Shown here: positions 26,359-35,754 of the stretch, piece after piece
Layout: every line of letters starts with the position of its first letter
Position numbering within the stretch: the first letter of the stretch is position 1
NCBI RefSeq assembly: GCF_019042275.1
Contig: NZ_JAHQCW010000001.1
Coordinates: 248,001 to 312,000, forward strand
Direction: 5' to 3'
DNA from: Diplocloster agilis
Lineage (GTDB): Bacteria; Bacillota; Clostridia; Lachnospirales; Lachnospiraceae
Length of the DNA: 64,000 bases
Program-made: the position numbers and the translations under genes
The notes under the pieces: generated by a model
The model's database searches: none
Told to the model about the DNA's origin: nothing
The model's input: the letters and a program-made list of their open reading frames with translations, nothing else

Positions 26359-28137
26359 ATGACGAAAATATCAAACATTTATCATAATCTGAACACACAT
26401 TTCCGTGATATGCATCTATATAACAAATTTGTTGTCGTTATTGCGCCCTTGTTGCTGTTGACTGTATTTGCTATCCTGATTATTTCTGATCTTATATTTG
26501 CCAGACATAATTTAGTGCAGGAGAAGCAGAGTGTCCTTGACGAAATGCAGATCCTGCAAAACCAGATAATGCAAATCCATAATGACATGATCACCTGTTC
26601 CAATCTGGCTGCTAAGGATGTTGATGATATCTATAGCCAGTATTTCCCTCCGGACGATGATAATGTTTCCTTTATTTCCGTTCGGAATTCGCTATCTTCA
26701 GTCCTGAATTATAACCGAAATTGTTTTCCAAATATTGCTTCGGCAGTATTTATGGATATTGATGGGAATACGGTCAGCAGCGGACTTAAGAATATACCGG
26801 ACGCCCGGGATTTACAAGCCACATTTACAGATTTCCTCACACTTACAGGTCCCCCGTCCAGTCTGTTTCTCCCTATCCGGTCACGCTCCGTGTTCGACAG
26901 CGTGAATCAGGAGCCGGTATTCACTTTGATCAAACGAATTATATCGAGCGAGCATGGGGATACCCTGGGATATCTGTTTCTGAATGTGGAGGAGCCATCT
27001 TTCTCCTCCCTTTTTCCAAAATCTGAGGATAAAGTCTATATGATTGCCGACATGGAGAATCAGATTGTATCATCCAATGATAAAAGTCTTCTGTTCCAAT
27101 ATGCAGAACAGAGCTTTCCAACTCTGGATTTTACCCAGGAGAACGCAGTTATTCAGGATGACAGCACTCTATATTTTATGAGCAGCCGTTCCTCAGCAAA
27201 TATCCAATGGAAATTAATTAGCTGTGTTTCTTTAAAATACATAAAAAAAAGTATATGGTTAAATACCGGGCTTGTAATCTGTATCGGTCTGGCAGCCGTG
27301 GCAGTCGCGATTTATTTCTTATATCGCATCTCCCGGCTGGTTACGCAGCCGATCAAAAACCTAACAGACACGGTATGCCAAATCCAGACCGGTGATCTTA
27401 ATGTTACCTGTCCGATTGATTCCAGATCAGAGACAGGAATTCTGGCACAGGGATTCAATCAGATGATAGGCACAGTAAAGGATCTGCTGGTACGTGTTGA
27501 GCAGGAACAGTGCCGGAAGAGGGAATACGAATTTGCGCTTATGCAGGCACAGATCAAGCCACATTTCCTTTACAATGCGCTGGACCTTATCTACGTCTTA
27601 TGTTGTACCGGTGAAAATACAGAGGCAGGCATCACCACCAAAGCACTGGCAGATTATTATCGTCTGAGTCTAAGCGGCGGCGATGAAGTAATTCCATTAA
27701 AAGATGAGTTATCTCATGTAGAAAATTATCTGTTGATCCAAAAAGCACGTTACTGTGATATTCTAGATTACTATATAAATGTTCCAGACGAATTGACCTC
27801 TTTTCAGATACCAAAGATGACGCTTCAGCCTCTGGTGGAGAATGCCATCTATCATGGTTTAAAAGAAAAAGCAGACGGTGGAATGGTGTGTATCACTGGC
27901 CGTATGCAGATGGACGCCATTTTTCTTGAAGTGATGGATGATGGAATTGGCATTGAAGGCCAACGGCTTTTGAATATACTGGCGGAAGAATCCAAAGGGC
28001 ATTATGGTCTTTATAATGTAAATAAACGAATCAAGCTTTATTTTGGTGAGGAATATGGTGTGGACATAAGCAGTGAACCTGGCCTTGGGACCCGGGTCTG
28101 TTTAAGACTGCCAAAGGCGCTCTCCAATTTGTTTTGA
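26359..28137 (+). CDS. YesM-type sensor histidine kinase
   Basis: 592 residues. Membrane helix 1 (about 25-48), an extracytoplasmic sensor region (about 50-295, Cache-like by position), helix 2 (about 301-323), HAMP (about 324-378), and a His_kinase domain with QAQIKPHFLYNALDL, likely phosphorylated at H402. The ATPase domain follows, with LQPLVENAIYHG and the G-box DDGIGIEG. An AGGTAGGAAAAATAT sequence precedes the ATG. The partner regulator starts 13 bases after the stop. In Firmicutes such pairs sense extracellular carbohydrate, usually through a sugar-binding protein, and switch on an adjacent CUT1 importer, as the downstream genes suggest. Confidence 0.93.
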   Translation: MTKISNIYHNLNTHFRDMHLYNKFVVVIAPLLLLTVFAILIISDLIFARHNLVQEKQSVLDEMQILQNQIMQIHNDMITCSNLAAKDVDDIYSQYFPPDDDNVSFISVRNSLSSVLNYNRNCFPNIASAVFMDIDGNTVSSGLKNIPDARDLQATFTDFLTLTGPPSSLFLPIRSRSVFDSVNQEPVFTLIKRIISSEHGDTLGYLFLNVEEPSFSSLFPKSEDKVYMIADMENQIVSSNDKSLLFQYAEQSFPTLDFTQENAVIQDDSTLYFMSSRSSANIQWKLISCVSLKYIKKSIWLNTGLVICIGLAAVAVAIYFLYRISRLVTQPIKNLTDTVCQIQTGDLNVTCPIDSRSETGILAQGFNQMIGTVKDLLVRVEQEQCRKREYEFALMQAQIKPHFLYNALDLIYVLCCTGENTEAGITTKALADYYRLSLSGGDEVIPLKDELSHVENYLLIQKARYCDILDYYINVPDELTSFQIPKMTLQPLVENAIYHGLKEKADGGMVCITGRMQMDAIFLEVMDDGIGIEGQRLLNILAEESKGHYGLYNVNKRIKLYFGEEYGVDISSEPGLGTRVCLRLPKALSNLF

Positions 28138-28150
28138 AGGAGCATAGACT

Positions 28151-29734
28151 ATGATACAAGTTTTAATCGCTGACGACGAGCCCAGGTTCCGCAGATTCAT
28201 AGAAACTCTCGTTCCATGGGAAACTTATGGATTCCGCATCGCCGGAATTGCAAAAAACGGGGTAGAGGCGCTGGATAAAATGAAAACCATTCAATCCGAT
28301 ATCGTATTCCTGGATATTAATATGCCTCGCATGGATGGACTTAGGCTTACAGAACACCTGAAACTGATGTATCCTGACACGATTATCGTATTAGTGACCG
28401 GATATTCAGAATTTGAGTATGCCCGACGTGCAATTCAGCTGGGTGTAGAAGAATATCTGTTAAAGCCTTTTTCTGCGGAGGAATTGACGGCTCTTCTCTT
28501 TAAACTGAAAACCAAAATTCTGCACCGGCTGGAGCATGAGCAAAAAGAAAAGTCGCATTTGGCTGTTGTTCGCTCTGAATTATGGAAACAATTTCTTGAG
28601 GGAGAGGATCCTCCCTCAGAAGATACGCTGCATCACCTTGAGGAAACCGGTATCGTACTCGACGGTCATACCTTCTGGGTAGCTATTCTGGAACTCTCTC
28701 TCGATAATCTGGGCTTTGATGAGGGGGATGCCGAGCTGTTAATATACATCGTATCCAATATCCTTGATGAAATGTCTGCACTCTACGGCAAACATTTTCT
28801 GATTCCAACTTATGGCAATCGTATGATCTCAATCGTTAACATAACAAAAACGACTTCCCCTCCTGCTGTATCTGCATTTTATGAAAAAATAGATAAAATA
28901 TTCCAAAGGTATAAAAAACAGCAGCTAACCGTCGGAATCAGTCGTCCGGTAAAAAACCCTCTGGATCTTCCGCAAGCCTATCAGGAAGCAATGGTCGCTC
29001 TTCAATCCAAATTTTTGGGAAGCGACAATAGAATTATCTGTTATGATACCTTGATCTCCAACGGTGACACTGCTGGATTTTATCGGATGGAATTAAATGA
29101 TCAGCTTTTGGATGCACTGCGCCGGGGAGACATGAAAAGAATCAATAATATACTGTCCGCCACCCAGCAGGAAATCGTGTCAAAGAAACTATCTGTGGAT
29201 TTTGCTTATACCATGATCCTTGGAATTCTGTCTCTGTGCCTGTCATATCTGGCCGAGTTAGGAGAAGATATCACACGGGTCCTTGGCCGATCTCCTTCGC
29301 CCTATCAGATGGTCTATTCCCTATCCTCAGTTGAGGAGTGCTTTGCCTACCTTAACGATGTATTCCAAAAAACAGAGTCTGCTCGGAAAAATCAGAGTTC
29401 CCGTTCTTTTGAAATTGTGGATCAATCTTTGTGCTACATAAGAGAACATCTGTCGGATCCGAATCTGTCTGCTGAGGAAGTAGCCGGTTACCTGCATCTG
29501 GATCTAAGCTATGTCCGCAAAGTATTCAGCCGAAGAATGAATTGTTCCGTTATAAGATGCATCACCATGGAACGGATGAAAAAAGCTGTTTATCTGCTTG
29601 AACAGGGGGAATTGTCCATAGGGGAGATTGCAGAACAGATTGGATACTTCGATTCCGGATATTTCAGCAAATGTTTCAAAAAAGAATTTGGTATTTCCCC
29701 CTCGGCCTATTTAAGACAATTGATAGTTAATTAA
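28151..29734 (+). CDS. YesN-type response regulator with AraC DNA-binding domain
   Basis: 527 residues. Receiver domain (about 1-120) with D8/D9, phosphoacceptor D55 in IVFLDINMPRMDG, and K in YLLKPF. The central region (about 130-415) is of unassigned type. The C-terminal AraC/XylS double helix-turn-helix (about 425-525) reads LSAEEVAGYLHLDLSYVRKV and IGEIAEQIGYFDSGYFSKCF. The ribosome site is AAGGAGCATAG. It should activate the promoter before the sugar-binding protein gene, where two direct repeats lie. Confidence 0.93.
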   Translation: MIQVLIADDEPRFRRFIETLVPWETYGFRIAGIAKNGVEALDKMKTIQSDIVFLDINMPRMDGLRLTEHLKLMYPDTIIVLVTGYSEFEYARRAIQLGVEEYLLKPFSAEELTALLFKLKTKILHRLEHEQKEKSHLAVVRSELWKQFLEGEDPPSEDTLHHLEETGIVLDGHTFWVAILELSLDNLGFDEGDAELLIYIVSNILDEMSALYGKHFLIPTYGNRMISIVNITKTTSPPAVSAFYEKIDKIFQRYKKQQLTVGISRPVKNPLDLPQAYQEAMVALQSKFLGSDNRIICYDTLISNGDTAGFYRMELNDQLLDALRRGDMKRINNILSATQQEIVSKKLSVDFAYTMILGILSLCLSYLAELGEDITRVLGRSPSPYQMVYSLSSVEECFAYLNDVFQKTESARKNQSSRSFEIVDQSLCYIREHLSDPNLSAEEVAGYLHLDLSYVRKVFSRRMNCSVIRCITMERMKKAVYLLEQGELSIGEIAEQIGYFDSGYFSKCFKKEFGISPSAYLRQLIVN

Positions 29735-30427
29735 AAGATTCCTATGGTATCAATGCCAATATATTAAGCCCCTTTAGACCTCAATCGTTCTCCGATTTAT
29801 AAAAGAGCTGTTTAATCTGTGTAAGGGGTATGAGTGTTATAATATTTTTGCTCATGTGTTGGAAAAGGCGGGAAAAGAAGTAAAAGCCATCCGGACTTAT
29901 ACCGTTGCCTTACAAATAAATCCCTTTGAAATTTTTCCGGCAGAAGAAATAAAAAAGCCCCTCCGCCCGTAATGGAAGCTCTCATCCAAAAGAATGTTCT
30001 TCCTGTCAAAGAAGGGCGAAATGCTCCAAGAAAAGTCCGACGAACTTAGCAGTGAGCTTTCTATGAATAGCATAAAAAGACTGAAAATAGAATGCAAAAT
30101 GGACCGATTTCATATTGGTCTATTAGGTCTAATAAAAACTTCCAAAATTTATAAAATCTGTTTTTGGATGTTTCGGATTTGGAATCATCCGTTGATATTT
30201 GCCTTAACTGATTGACGTTGTCTGTGGTATGGGGCCTTATTTTTCCATTTTAATGCCGGATCCTTCCATTTTATCAAAGTCCGGGTAATGTTATAATCAA
30301 TGCAGTTTGGAAGATATCACAAGATCTTTCATAACTCTGATATCGATATCGGTCGGGAATTCCTTATATTTACGAACCAGCTATTTTATATTTAAAAGCC
30401 AACAGGCTCAAAATCAGGAGGAAAATC
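29735..30427. other. 693-base intergenic region before the sugar importer operon
   Basis: No intact gene. Around 29820-29970 a plus-strand frame reads AHVLEKAGKEVKAIRTYTVA and then stops. It may be a gene remnant, but I do not recognise it. The right end carries the putative operator and promoter of the sugar importer operon. Confidence 0.5.
30243..30297 (+). promoter_or_regulatory. Putative YesN/AraC-type activator site and promoter
   Basis: Two perfect direct repeats TTCCATTTTA lie at 30243-30252 and 30264-30273, exactly 21 bp apart (two helical turns), each followed by a CCGG block. A perfect TATAAT stands at 30292-30297 with no consensus -35. The second repeat ends 18 bp before the -10, where an AraC-family activator would contact RNA polymerase. 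Confidence 0.65.
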
Positions 30428-31774
30428 ATGCGAAAAAGAAGCTTTTTATGCGTAGCCCTTACAACAGTCTTTCTGTTTTGTTTGACAGCATGCTCCGGCA
30501 GCGTTCAGAACGTGGATACAGCAAAAGTATCAGAATCTGCGCAGCCAGAAACCGCAAAGGATTCCGGGAGCGATGAATATATTGTGCTGAAACTATATAC
30601 CCATTATGATTCCGGCGATACCAACAAGCGTGTGGAATATTGTACTGAAAAAGTACAAGAAAAATATCCAAATGTCAGTTTTGAAATCGATCCTTACCAG
30701 CAGGACGGCGGCCAGTCAATCAAAGCTCGTGCCGCTACCGGTGATCTACCGGACATCCTGTTTTTAAATGATGGCTCCATTCTGCCATTGGCAAAGAGTG
30801 GAAGTATCCTGACCCTGGATGACTACATAGAAAAAAATGATTATACCTCTGGACTAAGCCAGTCCGCCATTGATAACTGCCTCTATTCATCGGACGGCCA
30901 TATCTACCAGTTTCCCGTAAACGGCGTACAGCCGTACCTCTGGTATTACAATAAGGATTTGTTTGATCAATATAATGTGAAAGTCCCTGAAAACTTCGAT
31001 GAACTGCTGACTGCGATCCAGACGTTCCGTGATAATGATATTATCCCGATGGCTTTGTTTGCGAAAGAGCCCTGGGTTTCCGGCACTTTTTTTGATGCAT
31101 TTGCCATGAAGGAAGCACCAGGCGGTCTAAAAGCTTTATCTGAGGGAACCGCAAAGGCATCCGATGAAGGTTATAAGAAAGCAATTCACAAGATGAAACA
31201 GGCAATTGATGCCGGGATCTTCCAGCAGGGAGTGACCAACGCGGATTTTGATACGGCATTCGCCCTATTCAGCAGCGGAAAAGCCGCCATGTTCCAGAAT
31301 GGAGGCTGGTGTATCACCGATATCAACAAACAAATGGACGATAATGTGGATTATTTCGATAGCTACCCCACTAATGACGCAGATTACACGGACAACAACG
31401 GTTGCTTTGCCGGAGGCGGAAATGCGGAGGGATATGGAGTAGCGGCCAATACAGCAGATCCTGAACTGGCAATGGACGTGGCAGCTCTCTTCGCTAAAGC
31501 TCAGGCAGAATATGATTATGTAAAAAATGGACTGGTAAACGCGCCCTTCAATACTGAAAATCTGATTCCGGAAGTGGAACTGCCGGACATGAGTAAAAAA
31601 ATGGGGAAGCAGCTTTCAGAGATGAAGTTTACCAGCAAAAATGTAGAGATGATTTCTAATCGGGAATTCGGCACAGCCTTTCCAGAAGAGCTGCAAAAAT
31701 TTATTGTTGGAGAATCGGAAGAAGATTTTATAAAAGCGGTCGACGCATTGGTAGAAAAGGCAGGAGGGCAGTAA
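30428..31774 (+). CDS. Sugar ABC transporter substrate-binding lipoprotein (CUT1)
   Basis: 448 residues, extracellular solute-binding protein family 1. Lipobox LTAC with C22 as the lipidated residue after a hydrophobic signal. The mature part is a two-lobed receptor with conserved stretches such as ATGDLPDILFLNDGS, FPVNGVQPYLWYYNKDLFD, and SSGKAAMFQNGGW. A CAGGAGGAAAATC ribosome site precedes the ATG. It is followed by the two permease genes. No ATPase gene is present in the operon, so it presumably uses a shared MsmX-type ATPase encoded elsewhere. The ligand is probably an oligosaccharide. Confidence 0.93.
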   Translation: MRKRSFLCVALTTVFLFCLTACSGSVQNVDTAKVSESAQPETAKDSGSDEYIVLKLYTHYDSGDTNKRVEYCTEKVQEKYPNVSFEIDPYQQDGGQSIKARAATGDLPDILFLNDGSILPLAKSGSILTLDDYIEKNDYTSGLSQSAIDNCLYSSDGHIYQFPVNGVQPYLWYYNKDLFDQYNVKVPENFDELLTAIQTFRDNDIIPMALFAKEPWVSGTFFDAFAMKEAPGGLKALSEGTAKASDEGYKKAIHKMKQAIDAGIFQQGVTNADFDTAFALFSSGKAAMFQNGGWCITDINKQMDDNVDYFDSYPTNDADYTDNNGCFAGGGNAEGYGVAANTADPELAMDVAALFAKAQAEYDYVKNGLVNAPFNTENLIPEVELPDMSKKMGKQLSEMKFTSKNVEMISNREFGTAFPEELQKFIVGESEEDFIKAVDALVEKAGGQ

Positions 31775-31877
31775 GTATTAATCCCTTTGGGGTACTGTGG
31801 ACGCATTTTCCTTTATCCGGTACGTAATGCTCTTACAGTACCCTGTTATGTCTATAATCCACCAGGAGGTTAACCAG

Positions 31878-32759
31878 ATGAATAAAATGTTAGGCAATAA
31901 AAAAGCTATTGCAGCCTTTACGCTGCCGGTGTTATTCGTATTTAGCCTGATTGTATTTTTTCCAATTATCCAGACGATTCAGAAGAGTTTTTATGACTGG
32001 GACGGATTGACGAAGCCCATTTTCAGTGGATTTAAAAACTATGCTGAGCTTCTGCGAGACCCACTTTTTTACCAGGCATCCAAAAATGGAGTTCTGTTCG
32101 CTATCGTTCTTGTTATATTCCAGATCGGTATCTCCACACTGCTGGCTTTGGCTCTAATGAATCCAGCCATCCCTTTCCGCCGTTTTTTTCGAAATGCTTA
32201 CTTTATCCCGGCAGTCCTGTCCGTTACCGTTGCCTGTCAACTTTTTAGTTCCATCTATAATCCTGAATTCGGAATGATTAACAAATTATTCGAGACCTTT
32301 GGTCTTGATTGGCAACAGGATTGGCTTTCCGATACACGCTGTTCATTGCTTGCTGTGGCTTTTGTAAGTGTTTGGCATGGTATGGGCTATCAGTTTTCTA
32401 TCATATTCGCAGGGCTGAAATCGGTTCCCGATCAATATCAGGAGGCTGCCATGATCGATGGTGCAAACCGTTTTCAAATCAATACAAAGGTACTTATTCC
32501 CCTGATTAAAGATACTTACCGAATATGTCTGATTATGGCTATTACTGGAGGCATTAATGCATATTCATACATGCAGATACTGACCAAGGGAGGTCCAGGT
32601 ACATCCAGCCATACACTCACCTATATGACCTTTCGCTCAGCATTTACTATCGGTGAGTACGGATATGGCTGTGCGGTTGCAGCTATGCTGATCTTACAAT
32701 GTCTGACCGCTACATTTCTAATTAACAAATTTATGAGATCCGAGTCTATAACTTACTAA
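31878..32759 (+). CDS. Sugar ABC transporter permease (MalF/UgpA type)
   Basis: 293 residues, about six membrane helices, with the permease EAA loop YQEAAMIDGANRFQINTKV followed by LIPLIKDT. The frame is open from 31797, but the ATG at 31878 (MNKMLGNKKAIAAF) carries an ACCAGGAGGTTAACC ribosome site and begins as the family does. Partner of the next permease and of the receptor upstream. Confidence 0.93.
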   Translation: MNKMLGNKKAIAAFTLPVLFVFSLIVFFPIIQTIQKSFYDWDGLTKPIFSGFKNYAELLRDPLFYQASKNGVLFAIVLVIFQIGISTLLALALMNPAIPFRRFFRNAYFIPAVLSVTVACQLFSSIYNPEFGMINKLFETFGLDWQQDWLSDTRCSLLAVAFVSVWHGMGYQFSIIFAGLKSVPDQYQEAAMIDGANRFQINTKVLIPLIKDTYRICLIMAITGGINAYSYMQILTKGGPGTSSHTLTYMTFRSAFTIGEYGYGCAVAAMLILQCLTATFLINKFMRSESITY

Positions 32760-32775
32760 TCAGGGGGAAGCATCT

Positions 32776-33621
32776 GTGAAAAAACTGTTTATATTTCGAA
32801 GGAAAAAAAATTATTTTACTATTGTACTTCTCATCTTATTTAGTGTGATATCAATCTACCCACTTTTATATCTGCTCTTTTATTCACTCAAGACAAATGA
32901 TGAAATATTCTATACGAATCCTTTTGGCATTCCACTTGCCCCCCAATTTGACAATTACCGTCGGGCAGTACAACTATTTGATATCGTAGGTTTTTTTAAA
33001 AACAGTATGGTTATCACCCTTTTCTCTGTAATGGCCATTCTCATTTTGGCTCTTCCCTTCTCCTACGCAATATCAAGAATGCACTGGAAACTAAAAAATA
33101 CTGTTTCTTTTTACCTGTCTCTGGGATTATTTATCCCCATACAGGTTATTATCGTTCCCCTGTCTATACTGGTAAAGAATATGCACATATCCAACACGTA
33201 TCTGGCACTGATCATACCATATATAGCCTTCAATCTGGCCTTTGCCTGCATGGTCTTAAGCAGTTCTTTTTCCTCATTGCCTCAAGAACTGGAAGAATCT
33301 GCTTTTATCGATGGTTCCGGTGTGTTCCGTACATTCCTGGAGATCATGATTCCGTTGGTAAAACCTGCAATCTCTACTGCTATAATCTTTGCCACTATGA
33401 GTATCTGGAATGAATATACACTGGCATCTATTCTGGCCACAGATCAGAAACTCAAAACCCTGCCCGTGGGACTTACCTCTTTTGTCGGTGAACACAGTAC
33501 GGATTGGGGCGCCATGGGGGCCTGTCTGGTTATCGCAAGTATTCCCACGGTAATTCTGTATTTATGTTGCAGCGAACAAGTAGAAAAAGCTTTGACTGTA
33601 AGCGGTGCTGTTAAAGGATAA
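32776..33621 (+). CDS. Sugar ABC transporter permease (MalG/UgpE type)
   Basis: 281 residues from a GTG start with an AGGGGGAAG ribosome site 16 bases after the preceding gene. Around six membrane helices. The EAA loop reads LPQELEESAFIDGSGVFRTF then LEIMIPLVKPA. Completes the CUT1 importer. Its stop codon abuts the intron fragment that follows. Confidence 0.93.
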   Translation: MKKLFIFRRKKNYFTIVLLILFSVISIYPLLYLLFYSLKTNDEIFYTNPFGIPLAPQFDNYRRAVQLFDIVGFFKNSMVITLFSVMAILILALPFSYAISRMHWKLKNTVSFYLSLGLFIPIQVIIVPLSILVKNMHISNTYLALIIPYIAFNLAFACMVLSSSFSSLPQELEESAFIDGSGVFRTFLEIMIPLVKPAISTAIIFATMSIWNEYTLASILATDQKLKTLPVGLTSFVGEHSTDWGAMGACLVIASIPTVILYLCCSEQVEKALTVSGAVKG

Positions 33622-33795
33622 GTGCGCCTAGAAAAAGGATGGATAGCTTAACGGATGGAACACCCGCATGGCAAGGCGTAGCGAGACACCATTCGCGAGT
33701 CTTGATGTGACTTCGGCGGATTCCAAAGGCCAATCATGTTTCACTAGGGCTACCCAATCAACTAGGTAGAGCCTGTGGTATCTTGCGAGGTATGA
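33622..33795 (+). mobile_element. 5' remnant of a group II intron (tentative)
   Basis: Starting at the base after the permease stop codon, the sequence begins GTGCGCC, fitting the group II intron 5' consensus GUGYG. It continues with folded GC-rich sequence reminiscent of domain I (GGCGTAGCGAGACACC, TTCACTAGGGCTACCC, CTAGGTAGAGCCTGTGG, with GGCTACC/GGTAGAGCC able to pair). No reverse-transcriptase frame, domain V or 3' end is present before the next gene, so it is a truncated remnant. Identification rests on memory of such introns. Confidence 0.5.
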
Positions 33796-33820
33796 TTTTA
33801 CTAAACGAAGGAGAACTGTA

Positions 33821-35422
33821 ATGAAACAAACATTAACTGTAAATCAAAGAAATTTAGAATGGGCTATACGCCAGGCTGTACAGCCTATGCAGACATTTTT
33901 TGATCCTGCAAAGGAAATGCTCCCATTCTTCCACAATCTGATGATTGGTGAAGCAAAGATCGGCAACGGGCATCATGAAAGTTTCAGCATGTCCCATGTA
34001 CCTGGACGTTGGCTAAACGCACTTCTTCACGCAGAAGATGCTGTCGGCATTCATTTGGAAGAAGATAAAATAGAAATTTTGCAAATGTGGGTTTACCGTT
34101 CAGTCAGTGATAAAAGCATCTTTCCTCTTTGTTTATCACTGGATACTATGAACCCAAAACCATACGTGGACCTGCACAATTTGCGTGAAGTCATGCATGC
34201 CCTTACCGCACTGTACCGGTTCCGTAACGACTCTAAAGCTTACCGTCTTGCCTGCCGACTCATTAACGGGGTGGACCTCTATTTTGATTTTGAACATTTT
34301 TGTTTTCTCACTGAAAAATACAAAACACAGACCGGATTTACGCCAATCTGTTGCGCCAGTACAAAAGGGGAACCTCCTTTGGCTTTTCCGTTGACCTTCG
34401 GCCGATATATTGGCCCACTGGTAAAATTCTATGAGGCAACGGGCTATCCGAAGGCCTTAGACCAGGCCATTCGACTCAAGGATGCCTGTTTAAAACATCT
34501 CTTTTGCACGAAGACAGGATATCAAAGTACCACATTTGGATGTCATACTCACTCTACCACCTCCATGTTTTCATCGTTGGCTCAACTGGCAAGGGTTACA
34601 GGAGACACAGATCTGCTTCTTATAATTCAAGATAACATGATTAACAGCCTCCCTTCAATCTCATCGGATTTTGGATGGTGTGTTGAGAATGACCGGCGTT
34701 CGGATCTGATCGGCGAAAGTAACAACACTGCGGATCTGCTGGAAATCTGCCTGATCCTTGGTCAGGCAGGATTTCCAGATTACTACCGACGGTCTGAACG
34801 GATTCTTATGAATCACCTGCTGCCCTCCCAACTCATGGATCTCTCCTTTTTAGCCCCGGAAAATAATGAGTGCTGGCGGCAAAGTGGATTATCCAAAGAA
34901 GATTACTGTGATCTGGTCACCCGAATAAAAGGAGCCTTTGGCTTTCCGCTTCCATTTGGATACCCAAATGATCATGTAGGTTTTAACTGGGATGTTGTGG
35001 GAGGTGTTACCAGCGCCCTTTGTGAGGCCTGGAGACACCGTGTGCTGAAAGAAGATCGACTCACAAGTATCCAGCTCCTATATAATTACCGAGGGGATGA
35101 TTTTCAACTGGAGGATCCCTATGGGAACGGTGGAATTGCAACGATCATCTATCACAGGCCAGTTAATATCCGCCTTCTGCTTCCCGAGCATATAGACCGG
35201 TGTCAGATCCAGGTACGCGGAGCTGATTATTATATGGACAAACATTGGCTTTATATTATAGGAGACACTCTTGAGAAAGTAAACATCCACTTACCGTTCA
35301 CAGAAACAATCTTGACGGAAAATTTTCACGGCACCAGGCTATCCTACAAAATGCAGGGTGATAAAGTGATCGCTGCACAAACCGGAGGCGCCAAATTAAG
35401 CTTTTTCCCTGAAAATAAGTAA
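33821..35422 (+). CDS. (alpha/alpha)6-barrel glycoside hydrolase-like protein
   Basis: 533 residues, no signal peptide, hence cytoplasmic. Helical repeats with motifs such as YRFRNDSKAYRLACRLINGV, GCHTHSTTSMFSSLAQLARV, GESNNTADLLEICLILGQ and YYRRSERILMNHLL resemble the six-hairpin glycosidases, nearest in style to the GH127/GH146 group (beta-L-arabinofuranosidases). The usual zinc-cysteine pattern of GH127 is not obvious to me. A CGAAGGAGAACTGT ribosome site supports the start. It ends the sugar importer operon, so it probably degrades the imported oligosaccharide. The exact family is uncertain. Confidence 0.7.
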   Translation: MKQTLTVNQRNLEWAIRQAVQPMQTFFDPAKEMLPFFHNLMIGEAKIGNGHHESFSMSHVPGRWLNALLHAEDAVGIHLEEDKIEILQMWVYRSVSDKSIFPLCLSLDTMNPKPYVDLHNLREVMHALTALYRFRNDSKAYRLACRLINGVDLYFDFEHFCFLTEKYKTQTGFTPICCASTKGEPPLAFPLTFGRYIGPLVKFYEATGYPKALDQAIRLKDACLKHLFCTKTGYQSTTFGCHTHSTTSMFSSLAQLARVTGDTDLLLIIQDNMINSLPSISSDFGWCVENDRRSDLIGESNNTADLLEICLILGQAGFPDYYRRSERILMNHLLPSQLMDLSFLAPENNECWRQSGLSKEDYCDLVTRIKGAFGFPLPFGYPNDHVGFNWDVVGGVTSALCEAWRHRVLKEDRLTSIQLLYNYRGDDFQLEDPYGNGGIATIIYHRPVNIRLLLPEHIDRCQIQVRGADYYMDKHWLYIIGDTLEKVNIHLPFTETILTENFHGTRLSYKMQGDKVIAAQTGGAKLSFFPENK

Positions 35423-35517
35423 ATGTAATCTCATTAACCTCTGAATCATAAAATAATTAACCTGATCATCACAATGAGTTTCGATGGTACAATGTAAAAA
35501 AATCAGCTTCAACTGTT

Positions 35518-35550
35518 CAACTCCCCTGCCCTCAATCTAGGCAGGGGTTG
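35518..35550 (+). terminator. Terminator of the sugar importer operon
   Basis: CCCCTGCC/GGCAGGGG stem extended by CAAC/GTTG with a 9-base loop (35531-35539), followed by a T-rich tract at 35571-35576. Lies 96 bases after the hydrolase stop. Confidence 0.75.
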
Positions 35551-35671
35551 TCTGCTGTCTCTTTTTCCTGCATAATTCTCTTATGCACATCCTGCAAAAG
35601 ATTATCCGCTTGACTTTCTTTTTCTGGCTGCTCCAGTGTTATTCTCAGGCACTTCCACGAAATCAATAAAA

Positions 35672-35743
35672 GCAAAACTTCACGTCCGACGGGCAAGAGC
35701 CTCTGAATCACCAGGCTTTTCAATTCTACTTAGCGGCAGCCAA
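35672..35743. repeat. Structured intergenic element, copy 1
   Basis: Positions 35677-35707 (31 bases, containing GTCCGACGGGCAAGAGCC) are identical to 56358-56388 in the centre of the 122-bp-arm palindrome. Both copies then have a GAGCCT/AGGCT hairpin and end with GGCTTTTC-AATT/GATT and TACTTAGCG. A 63-residue minus-strand frame overlapping it (35532-35723) is most likely fortuitous. The rest of the 332-base gap holds the terminator and no gene. Confidence 0.7.
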
Positions 35744-35754
35744 GAGCATACTAT

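Noticed and set aside
29812-30097. Two overlapping minus-strand frames of about 65 residues
   Set aside because: Hydrophobic composition but no ribosome site or family resemblance; the region is better described as non-coding or decayed.
35532-35723. 63-residue minus-strand frame
   Set aside because: It overlaps the structured repeat and the terminator, has no clear ribosome site and no recognisable domain.
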